Part shown: positions 58,045-64,000 of the stretch, piece by piece
Position numbering within the stretch: position 1 is the stretch's first letter
Layout: every line of letters starts with the position of its first letter
Assembly: GCA_016196035.1 (NCBI GenBank)
Contig: JACPYM010000036.1
Span: 1-64,000, forward strand
DNA length: 64,000 bases
DNA from: Acidobacteriota bacterium
GTDB taxonomy: Bacteria; Acidobacteriota; Blastocatellia; RBC074
Reading direction: 5' to 3'
Program-made: the position numbers and the translations under genes
The notes under the pieces: generated by a model
The model's database searches: none
What the model saw: the letters and a program-made list of their open reading frames with translations, nothing else
Told to the model about the DNA's origin: nothing

Positions 58045-58413
58045 ATGAAATACATGCTGTTGATCTATCTGGCAGAAAACGCCATGACCGACGAAGAGCG
58101 CGCGCAATGTTACGTGAAATCGTCGCAACTGGCGCACGACCTGCACGCCGAGGGAAAGTTCCTGGCGACCGCGCCGCTACAACCCGTCACCAGCGCCAAA
58201 AGCCTGCGCGTGCGCGCAGGGAAAGCCTTCGTTACCGACGGCCCCTTTGCCGAGACGCGCGAACACCTCGGCGGATTCTATCTAATTGAAGCCCGCGATT
58301 TGGACGAAGCGCTCAGCGTTGCCGAACGCATTCCCGGCGCGCGCGTCGGCACGGTCGAAATCCGCCCGGTGCTGGCGCTGGAAGGCTTGCCGCCCCAGCA
58401 AGTGATTGATTAG
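58045..58413 (+). CDS. YCII/DGPF-family protein 1
   Basis: 122 residues from the ATG at 58045 (GGAG upstream). It opens MKYMLLIYLAENAM and holds the family signature TDGPFAETRE (about residues 67-76), then DLDEALSVAERIPGARVGTVEIRPV. DGPF proteins are dimers with a ferredoxin-like fold and an unknown activity; they are the usual partners of ECF42 sigma factors. A GTCG/CGAY promoter immediately precedes it. Confidence 0.93.
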   Translation: MKYMLLIYLAENAMTDEERAQCYVKSSQLAHDLHAEGKFLATAPLQPVTSAKSLRVRAGKAFVTDGPFAETREHLGGFYLIEARDLDEALSVAERIPGARVGTVEIRPVLALEGLPPQQVID

Positions 58414-58432
58414 ACCTTATCGAGATGAAGCA

Positions 58433-58559
58433 ACAAACGAACCACGGGGAACAGTGGGCGCACGGGGAACAAGCAAAATACCTATGGAGGCAAAGTTTCG
58501 GCGCGCAGGCGCAGTTTGTGTTTTCCCCTCTTCCCCCGTGTTTCCCGTGGCTCGTTCTT
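58433..58559. repeat. Imperfect inverted repeat (family E)
   Basis: ACGAACCACGGGGAACAGTG on the left is near-complementary to CCCGTGTTTCCCGTGGCTCG on the right. It separates the two YCII genes and probably forms the 3' end of the first. Confidence 0.65.
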
Positions 58560-58598
58560 GATACCGATAATGTCTATTGAAAAAAATCTCGACGAGTC

Positions 58599-58624
58599 GT
58601 CGTTTCCGGCCCGCGCGGTTCGAT
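58599..58624 (+). promoter_or_regulatory. Predicted ECF42 promoter 3
   Basis: GTCGTTT at 58599, 18 bases, then CGATTTAC at 58621. The spacing is the same as in promoters 1 and 2, while the -35 side is less well kept. It lies 20 bases before the second YCII start. Confidence 0.6.
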
Positions 58625-58644
58625 TTACTGATGGAGGTCATATT

Positions 58645-58992
58645 ATGAAATACATTTTGCTGGTGCATCATGACGAACAAGTGCTGGGCGAGTTGGGCGA
58701 AAGCGCGTTGGGGCAGATGCGGGATGAATCGGTGCAACTCGCCCAGCAACTTTACGCCCACGGGCAATATCTGGACGCGGCGCCGTTGCATCCGACGGCG
58801 ACGGCGACTTGCGTGCGCGTGCGCGCGGGCCGGCGTTTCATCACCGATGGGCCGTTTGCCGAAACGCGCGAACAACTCGGCGGTTACTTTTTTATCAACG
58901 CTGACGGTCTTGACGAAGCGGTAAGCATCGCGGGTCGAATCCCCGGCGCGCGCATTGGCACGGTCGAGATTCGTCAGGTGATTGGTGACTGA
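58645..58992 (+). CDS. YCII/DGPF-family protein 2
   Basis: 115 residues from the ATG at 58645 (GGAGG upstream). MKYILLVHHDEQVLGELG, FITDGPFAETREQLGGYFFINADGLDEAV and IPGARIGTVEIRQV show it is a paralogue of the gene at 58045. The family's DGPF text is intact. Probably transcribed with the VOC and reductase genes that follow with gaps of 28-37 bases. Confidence 0.93.
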   Translation: MKYILLVHHDEQVLGELGESALGQMRDESVQLAQQLYAHGQYLDAAPLHPTATATCVRVRAGRRFITDGPFAETREQLGGYFFINADGLDEAVSIAGRIPGARIGTVEIRQVIGD

Positions 58993-59029
58993 ACAATAAC
59001 CAAAACAACCCAGCGAAAAGGAGTAAACC

Positions 59030-59440
59030 ATGCGAATAAATTCTTATCTCAACTTCAACGGCAATTGCGAAGCGGCATTCAAATTCTACGAACAATGCTT
59101 CGGCGGCAAGCTCGAAATGATGCTGAGGCATGGCGCGGCTCCTGCCGCTGAACGAGTGCCCGCTGCTTGGCACGACAAAATCATGCACGCCAGTCTGAAC
59201 GTCGGCGGCCAGTTGCTGCTGGGTTGCGACGCCCCGCCGGGATATTACGACGAACCCAAAGGCTATTACGTACAACTGGCGATTGACGACCCGGCGGAAG
59301 CCGAGCGCGTCTTTGGCACGCTCGCTGAAAACGGCAAAGTGACGATGCCATTTGCGCCAACCTTCTGGGCGCACCGTTTCGGGATGCTGCGCGATCAGTT
59401 CGGCATTCTGTGGATGGTCAACTGCGAAAAACCCGCTTAA
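59030..59440 (+). CDS. PhnB-like VOC protein 1
   Basis: 136 residues: INSYLNFNGNCEAAFKFYEQCFGGKLEMML is the typical PhnB/3-demethylubiquinone-type opening, followed by IMHASLNVGGQLLLGCDAPP and WAHRFGMLRDQFGILWMVNCE. AAAGGAG lies upstream. A role in binding or modifying small toxic molecules is inferred from the fold. The end of this gene is duplicated at 60137-60204. Confidence 0.88.
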   Translation: MRINSYLNFNGNCEAAFKFYEQCFGGKLEMMLRHGAAPAAERVPAAWHDKIMHASLNVGGQLLLGCDAPPGYYDEPKGYYVQLAIDDPAEAERVFGTLAENGKVTMPFAPTFWAHRFGMLRDQFGILWMVNCEKPA

Positions 59441-59474
59441 CCTGAAACCATTTCAACAGGGAGAAATTATGGCA
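59402..59474 (+). repeat. Direct repeat, copy 1 (3' end of the PhnB-like gene plus intergenic)
   Basis: The text GGCATTCTGTGGATGGTCA ... TTAACCTGAAACCATTTCAA ... GGGAGAAATTATGGC recurs at 60137-60204 with a few changes. The two copies flank the reductase gene. Confidence 0.85.
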
Positions 59475-60065
59475 ATGCGAAAGCTCAAAATCATCGAACA
59501 CATCTCGTTGGACGGTGTGATTCAGCACTCAAACGATAATGGCGATGACGGCGATTTCCCCTACAGCGACTGGACTGCGCCCTATCGAAGCCCCGCTGGC
59601 CGAGATGCAATCATTGCCGCGCAGGGCGAGAGCTTCGATCTGCTGCTGGGCCGTCGCACCTACGATATCTGGTCGGGCTTCTGGCCCAAGGCGCCGAGCA
59701 GTCCGATGGCGGACGGCCTCAATGCGGCAACGAAATATGTCGCTACCCACCGACCGGAAAGTCTTGCATGGGGCCCGTTCGAGAGCCTCGGCCCCGACAT
59801 TGTCGAGGGCATTCGCCGCCTCAAATCGCAGAACGGCCCGGACCTTATCCTCTGGGGTAGCTCCACGCTGACCACGACGCTGCTCGAACATGGGCTGGCG
59901 GATGAAGTCCTGCTCGCCGTCTATCCGATCCTGTTGGGCACGGGGAAGCGCTTCTTTGTGGAGGGAACCCCGGCACGCTCATTCGAACTCGTCAGCACGC
60001 AAGCATTTCCGTCCGGCATCATCTTCAATACTTACACGGTCGCCGGGCCTTTGAAGACCGTATAG
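59469..60065 (+). CDS. RibD/dihydrofolate-reductase-like protein
   Basis: 198 residues from the ATG at 59469. RKLKIIEHISLDGVIQ, FDLLLGRRTYDIWSGFWP and ILWGSSTLTTTLLEHGLADEVLLAVYPILLGTGKRFF are the RibD C-terminal/DHFR-fold signature; the enzyme would reduce a small substrate with NADPH, unknown here. The gene is bounded by a direct repeat of the neighbouring gene end, so it looks inserted into the operon. Its codons run more to GGC, ATC and CTC than its neighbours, which may hint at transfer. Confidence 0.88.
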   Translation: MAMRKLKIIEHISLDGVIQHSNDNGDDGDFPYSDWTAPYRSPAGRDAIIAAQGESFDLLLGRRTYDIWSGFWPKAPSSPMADGLNAATKYVATHRPESLAWGPFESLGPDIVEGIRRLKSQNGPDLILWGSSTLTTTLLEHGLADEVLLAVYPILLGTGKRFFVEGTPARSFELVSTQAFPSGIIFNTYTVAGPLKTV

Positions 60066-60136
60066 TTCGACGACGCGACCTCGTCAGTGAATACCGGAAC
60101 GCCGTAGTCTAACAAGCGTGGCAGGCATGAAATCGG

Positions 60137-60204
60137 CATTCTGTGGATGGTCACGCGAAAAGGCTGCTTAACCTGAAACCATTTCAACCAGGAGAAATTA
60201 TGGC
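60137..60204 (+). repeat. Direct repeat, copy 2, a fossil of the PhnB-like gene end
   Basis: It matches 59402-59474 apart from small changes and a few missing bases, and ends at the ATG of the next VOC gene. The fragment no longer encodes a domain, so it is a remnant of a duplication around the reductase gene. Confidence 0.8.
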
Positions 60205-60601
60205 TACGAAAATTTTTGTGAACCTGCCGGTCAAGGACCTGCAAAAATCCATCGAGTTTTACACCAAGCTCGGTTACACCTTCAATCCGCAATTCAGCGG
60301 CGAGACGGCGACATGCATGATTATCAGCGAAGACATTTACGCGATGTTGGGGACGCACGCAATACTCAAATCGTTCACGAAGAAAGAAATCTGTGACACG
60401 ACGAAATACACCAGCGCGCTGATCAGCCTTTCATGCGAAAGCCGCGCGCAAGTGGATGAACTCGTCGCCAAGGCTATCGCGGCAGGCGGCTCGACTTCCA
60501 GCGAGCCGACGGATCACGGCTTTATGTACTCGCACGATTATGAAGACTTGGACGGCAATGGTTGGGGACTGTTCTGGATGGATCCGAGCGCGATTCAATA
60601 A
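60200..60601 (+). CDS. VOC-family protein 2
   Basis: 133 residues from the ATG at 60200. MATKIFVNLPVKDLQKSIEFYTKLGYTFNPQF opens a VOC fold; HDYEDLDGNGWGLFWMDP ends it. AGGAGAAA, part of the flanking duplicate, gives the ribosome-binding site. Its relatives are often annotated as glyoxalase/bleomycin-resistance proteins of unknown ligand. Confidence 0.88.
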   Translation: MATKIFVNLPVKDLQKSIEFYTKLGYTFNPQFSGETATCMIISEDIYAMLGTHAILKSFTKKEICDTTKYTSALISLSCESRAQVDELVAKAIAAGGSTSSEPTDHGFMYSHDYEDLDGNGWGLFWMDPSAIQ

Positions 60602-60633
60602 AGCGGCTCGCTTACGCCCAGTGCTTCAGCACC

Positions 60634-60774
60634 ACCAAGCCGTTTGCCCAAACGCGCGAACAACTCGGCGATTACTTTTTTGTCAACGCCGATATGCTTG
60701 ACGAAGCCATCCACAGCGCCGGGCAAATTCCCGGCGCGCGCCTCGGCGTCGTCGAAATCAGGCCGATCATGTGA
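60634..60774 (+). pseudogene. 3' fragment of a third YCII/DGPF gene
   Basis: The frame reads TKPFAQTREQLGDYFFVNADMLDEAIHSAGQIPGARLGVVEIRPIM, which matches the C-terminal half of the YCII protein at 58645. The 5' half, including most of the DGPF signature, is missing, and no start is available. Confidence 0.75.
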
Positions 60775-60789
60775 AGCTAAGGAGTCAGC

Positions 60790-61287
60790 ATGAAACTGAG
60801 AGATTCATTGCTAGCCGAGTTTGAACACGAAGCGCAGACGACGCGCAGGCATTTGGAGCGGTTGCCGGATGACAAGCTGGACTGGCGGCCTCATCCAAAG
60901 TCGTTTGCGGCTCGGGCGCTGGTCTCGCACATCCTTGAATGCGTGCGTTGGGGCGAGGCGATCTTCAAGCAGGATGAATACGTCTTCGACCCGGCCACTT
61001 ACAACCATTACCAGATAACGTCCGTCGCCGACTTGCTGCAAACCTTCGATGCGGACGCTGCCAACTGCCAACGCGCGCTGGCCGCTGTGACCGAAGCGGC
61101 GCTGACGCAAACCTGGCGCATGAAAGTGGGGGGCCGGACGGTGGTCGAACGAACTAAGATGGACGTTTTTCGGGACTTCACGCTGAGTCACCTGATTCAT
61201 CATCGCGGGCAGTTGTCGGTTTACCTGCGCCTGCTGGATGTCGCCGTCCCCGGTTCGTATGGGCCGAGCGCCGACGAAAAATTCTGA
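60790..61287 (+). CDS. DinB-family protein
   Basis: 165 residues: a four-helix bundle with LLAEFEHEAQTTRRHLERLP, LVSHILECVRWGEA and the closing HLIHHRGQLSVYLRLLD. His residues in SHIL and HLIHH form the usual metal site. DinB/YfiT proteins are thiol-dependent metalloenzymes or stress proteins; the substrate is unknown. Its start follows AAGGAG by 7 bases. Confidence 0.9.
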   Translation: MKLRDSLLAEFEHEAQTTRRHLERLPDDKLDWRPHPKSFAARALVSHILECVRWGEAIFKQDEYVFDPATYNHYQITSVADLLQTFDADAANCQRALAAVTEAALTQTWRMKVGGRTVVERTKMDVFRDFTLSHLIHHRGQLSVYLRLLDVAVPGSYGPSADEKF

Positions 61288-61311
61288 AACTCCAACCGGA
61301 AGGGAAAACCC

Positions 61312-61785
61312 ATGCAAAAAATTACGACGTTTCTATGGTTCGACAATCAAGCGGAGGAAGCCGCGAATTTCTATGTGTCGCTCTTCCGGAATTCCAAAAT
61401 CATCAGCGTCGCACGGAATGGCGAAGGTGGCCCTGGCCCGGCGAGTTCGGCGTTGCTCGTGAAATTCCAACTCGAAGGGCTGGAATACCTCGCGCTCAAT
61501 GGCGGCCCCATGTTCAAATTCAACGAAGCCGTTTCGCTGCATATCAGTTGCGAGACGCAGGCGGAGATTGACGAACTGTGGGAGAAGCTTTCTGAAGGCG
61601 GCGCAAAAGGCCGTTGCAGTTGGCTCAAAGACAAATACGGCCTGTCGTGGCAGATTGACGCGCGGGTGCTGGGCGCAATGTTGGGTGACAAAGACCCCGC
61701 GAAAGCCGGGCGCGTGATGCAGGCGATGCTGCAAATGGACAAGATTGACATCGCCAAATTGCAGCAGGCGTATGACGGACAATAG
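61312..61785 (+). CDS. PhnB-like VOC protein 3
   Basis: 157 residues: MQKITTFLWFDNQAEEAANFYVSLF, NGGPMFKFNEAVSLHISCETQAEIDELWEKLSEGG and SWLKDKYGLSWQI are the PhnB family pattern. AGGGAAAA is the ribosome-binding site, 24 bases past the DinB stop. A helical tail (HVMQAMLQMDK-like) follows the domain, as in many relatives. Confidence 0.88.
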   Translation: MQKITTFLWFDNQAEEAANFYVSLFRNSKIISVARNGEGGPGPASSALLVKFQLEGLEYLALNGGPMFKFNEAVSLHISCETQAEIDELWEKLSEGGAKGRCSWLKDKYGLSWQIDARVLGAMLGDKDPAKAGRVMQAMLQMDKIDIAKLQQAYDGQ

Positions 61786-61808
61786 TAAATCGAACAACGG
61801 AGGAATTT

Positions 61809-62198
61809 ATGCAAATCAAATTAGCCAGCGTCACGGTCGCCGATCAGGCACAGGCGCTGGAGTTTTATACAAGCAAGCTGGGCTTCGTGAAAAAAAACGA
61901 TATTCCGATGGGGCCGTTCCGCTGGCTGACCGTCACCGCGCCCGAAGGCGTCGAAGGCGTTGAACTCGTGCTCGAACCGCTGGGTTTCCCACCCGCGCAA
62001 ATTTATCAAAAAGCCTTGTTCGACGCGGGCATCCCGGCGACAGCCTTTATCACCAGTGACATTCAGGCGGAATACCAGCGGCTCAAAGACCTGGGCGTGA
62101 CCTTTCGTGGCGAGCCTAAAAGTATGGGGCCGGTTACCGTCGTGGTTTTTGAAGACACCTGCGGCAATCTCATCAACCTGGTGCAAACCGACGGTTAA
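61809..62198 (+). CDS. VOC-family protein 4 (glyoxalase-like)
   Basis: 129 residues: MQIKLASVTVADQAQALEFYTSKLGF, then AFITSDIQAEYQRLKDLGV and VFEDTCGNLINLVQ. The conserved final Glu in VVVFEDTCGNLINL is typical of metal-binding glyoxalase-fold enzymes. GGAGG lies just upstream. Ligand unknown. Confidence 0.88.
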   Translation: MQIKLASVTVADQAQALEFYTSKLGFVKKNDIPMGPFRWLTVTAPEGVEGVELVLEPLGFPPAQIYQKALFDAGIPATAFITSDIQAEYQRLKDLGVTFRGEPKSMGPVTVVVFEDTCGNLINLVQTDG

Positions 62199-62228
62199 TC
62201 AAGCAAGTGACCGGAAAGGAAAGAACCC

Positions 62229-62954
62229 ATGCCCAGTACGCTCACGGCGCTCCAGTTTAGCCGCCAACTCAAAAGCTGCGGTACGGCAGAAGGCGTGAAA
62301 AAGAATCAGCGGTTTTTCAAAGGCGCTGAGTACGCCCCGGATAATCAGATGCTGGGCGTGCCACCGGGCCAGGTGTTTCAACTCGCCAAAGAGTTCAGCG
62401 CCTTGCCGCTGGCCGAGATCGAAAAGCTGCTGGAAAGTCCGTTTTACGAAGTCCGCCTGGGCGCCGTCAGCATCATGGATTTTCAGGCGCGCCAGAAAAA
62501 GACTGCGATCGCGCACCGGCAAGCGCTGTATGAGCTTTATCTGCGCCGCCACGACCGCATCAATAACTGGGATTTGGTGGATCGGGCCGCGCCCTATGTC
62601 GTCGGCGGCTGGCTGGCCGATCAACCGCGCACGGTGCTGGCGAAACTGGCGCGTTCAAAAAATCCCTGGGAACGCCGCACCGCCATCGTCAGCACCTACT
62701 ATTTCATCCGCCAAGGCGAAGTGGCCGAGACCTTTCGCATTGCCGAATTGTTGCTGAAAGACCAACACGAATTGGTTCAAAAAGCGCTGGGCAGTTGGCT
62801 ACGCGAAGCCGGCAAGCAGGATCGGCAGCGGCTGTTGGGTTTTCTCGACCGGCATGCCGCCGTGCTGCCGCGCCCGGCTTTGCGTTATGCCATCGAAAAG
62901 CTTGAGCCGCAGTTGCGCGCGCATTATCTTGGGCTGAAAGCTGCCAACCAATGA
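62229..62954 (+). CDS. DNA alkylation-repair protein, AlkD-like HEAT-repeat fold
   Basis: 241 residues. The helical-repeat protein carries the AlkD landmarks FYEVRLGAVSIMDF, INNWDLVDRAAPYVVGGWL, NPWERRTAIVSTYYFIRQGE and LVQKALGSWLREAGKQD. AlkD excises bulky alkylated bases without flipping them. The WDLVD motif, which carries the catalytic Asp of the family, is intact. It lies at the end of the stress cluster, 30 bases after a VOC gene. Confidence 0.88.
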   Translation: MPSTLTALQFSRQLKSCGTAEGVKKNQRFFKGAEYAPDNQMLGVPPGQVFQLAKEFSALPLAEIEKLLESPFYEVRLGAVSIMDFQARQKKTAIAHRQALYELYLRRHDRINNWDLVDRAAPYVVGGWLADQPRTVLAKLARSKNPWERRTAIVSTYYFIRQGEVAETFRIAELLLKDQHELVQKALGSWLREAGKQDRQRLLGFLDRHAAVLPRPALRYAIEKLEPQLRAHYLGLKAANQ

Positions 62955-63054
62955 CGCTTTCAATCAACTTGCTCGCCCCCGATTCTAATCGCGCTTCACT
63001 CCGTTAGGTGGGGAAGCGCTTGTTTCAAAACTATTTTGCCGTGAGGAGAAAACT

Positions 63055-63837
63055 ATGCAAGCAACGCTACAAGACCCCCCTCTCTCGAATGCTCAAAAAT
63101 GGACGAGCCGTATCCTCAGCGGTCTGCCCGCGCTTTTCCTGCTGGTAGATGGCGCAATGAAGTTGTTCAAACCCGCCCCTGTTGTTGAAGCGACAACGCG
63201 GCTCGGCTACCCCGCCAGCGTCATCGTGCCGCTGGGCCTCGTTCTGCTGCTTTGCACCATCATCTATCTGATTCCGCGCACGGCGTTGCTGGGCGCGATT
63301 TTGCTGACCGGTTATCTGGGCGGCGCCGTCAACACGCACGTGCGCATGGGCGAAGGCTGGTTTCCGATTCTGTTTCCCGTCGTGTTTGGCATCTTACTGT
63401 GGGGCGGGCTGTATCTGCGCGAGCGGCGCTTGACGGCGCTGCTCCCCTTGACGACGCCCGCGCCCGCCGCGTCCAAGAAAATGCTCTGGGGCGGTTATCT
63501 ACTGAGCATTTTGCCTGCCTTGTTATTGTTTTTCAGCGCCGCGATGAAATTGCTGAAAAATCCGCAAGCCATCCAAGGGTTCGCGCAATTAGGTTATCCG
63601 GCACATGCCGCAACCAGCATTGGCATCCTCGAAGCGGCTTGCACGGTGCTTTATCTCATCCCGCGCACGTCCGTGTTAGGCGCGATTCTGCTGGCGGGGT
63701 ATATGGGCGGCGCGACGGCGACGCATTTACGGGTCGGCGAACCCTTCTTCGTACAGGTTTTGGTCGGTGTGCTGCTCTGGGGCGGGCTGTATTTACGAGA
63801 CGAACGCTTGCGTGCGCTGTTGCCGCTGCGAAGCTGA
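63055..63837 (+). CDS. Tandem DoxX-like membrane protein
   Basis: 260 residues containing two consecutive DoxX-like four-helix units: residues about 15-130 (LSGLPALFLLVDGAMKLFKP, LIPRTALLGAILLTGYLGGA) and about 142-258 (LSILPALLLFFSAAMKLLKN, LIPRTSVLGAILLAGYMGGA). The internal match shows a duplication and fusion of a normally single-domain protein. DoxX proteins are small membrane proteins tied to redox or detoxification. The AGGAGAA ribosome-binding site is clear. It follows the AlkD-like gene by 100 bases and may have its own promoter. Confidence 0.9.
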   Translation: MQATLQDPPLSNAQKWTSRILSGLPALFLLVDGAMKLFKPAPVVEATTRLGYPASVIVPLGLVLLLCTIIYLIPRTALLGAILLTGYLGGAVNTHVRMGEGWFPILFPVVFGILLWGGLYLRERRLTALLPLTTPAPAASKKMLWGGYLLSILPALLLFFSAAMKLLKNPQAIQGFAQLGYPAHAATSIGILEAACTVLYLIPRTSVLGAILLAGYMGGATATHLRVGEPFFVQVLVGVLLWGGLYLRDERLRALLPLRS

Positions 63838-64000
63838 ACCGGGGGCCAACTCAAAAAGAGAATTCGGTCGTCATAAAATGCAAGGCCGGAAGCTGACTAA
63901 CAAGCAGTAGCTCCAAATAACTGAGATTGACAAAAAATTCAGGTAGTGGCTCAAAGATGAGAGGTCTTGCCGCGGATGAACGCTGGAAAACGCGGAGCAG
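63838..64000. other. Non-coding right end of window
   Basis: No gene is seen. The text near 63970 (GCCGCGGATGAACGCTGGAA) looks like one arm of an intergenic palindrome cut by the window edge. Confidence 0.4.

Overview
The window is a GC-rich chromosomal segment whose gene content fits an Acidobacteriota genome, most likely class Blastocatellia. That assignment is inferred from the large secreted FG-GAP, SBBP and BACON proteins, an ECF42-type sigma factor with DGPF (YCII) proteins, an oversized multi-PAS kinase and abundant intergenic palindromes; no rRNA or tRNA is present to confirm it.

Region 1 (1-23000) holds four very large minus-strand genes for exported proteins: two metzincin metalloproteases (the first cut by the left window edge), an SBBP beta-propeller/BACON protein and a subtilisin-like protease. 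All four end in almost the same C-terminal module of FG-GAP/VCBS-like repeats, as though different catalytic or adhesive heads were joined to one interchangeable tail. Between them sit an STN-domain secreted protein, a glycine-rich RRM protein and an RhlE-type RNA helicase.

Region 2 (23600-33200) carries a soluble 2325-residue histidine kinase with 16 consecutive PAS domains, its NarL-type response regulator and an unrecognised secreted protein. Region 3 (33200-42850) is mostly housekeeping: an RluD-like pseudouridine synthase, a coiled-coil methyltransferase next to a GT4 glycosyltransferase, a CmoB-like methyltransferase, a HIT protein, glutaminyl-peptide cyclotransferase, an NtrC-type regulator, an SRAP protein and a Cys-rich CWC protein.

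Region 4 (43000-55900) starts with a BtuB-like TonB receptor behind a cobalamin riboswitch. A GntR regulator follows, with a perfect palindromic operator over its -10 box and a partner membrane protein. Then come an S33 hydrolase, a VOC protein, an isopropylmalate/isocitrate-type dehydrogenase, a GH5-like hydrolase, an arylsulfatase, an AraC-type regulator with a membrane protein, and a cytochrome P460.

Region 5 (55970-63840) looks like a stress or detoxification regulon. An ECF42-type sigma factor is divergent from a long co-directional set: a zinc-ribbon membrane protein, two DGPF/YCII proteins, four VOC proteins, a RibD/DHFR-like reductase, a DinB protein, an AlkD-like protein and a tandem DoxX protein. 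Three copies of one promoter motif (GTCG, 18 nt, CGAY, then a conserved TAC) stand in front of the first three genes of the set and are the best candidate for the sigma factor's own promoters.

Three near-identical 109-bp palindromic elements bounded by CTAG are inserted exactly at gene edges: at a ribosome-binding site, in frame within a signal peptide, and at a stop codon. Several other families of intergenic inverted repeats are also present.
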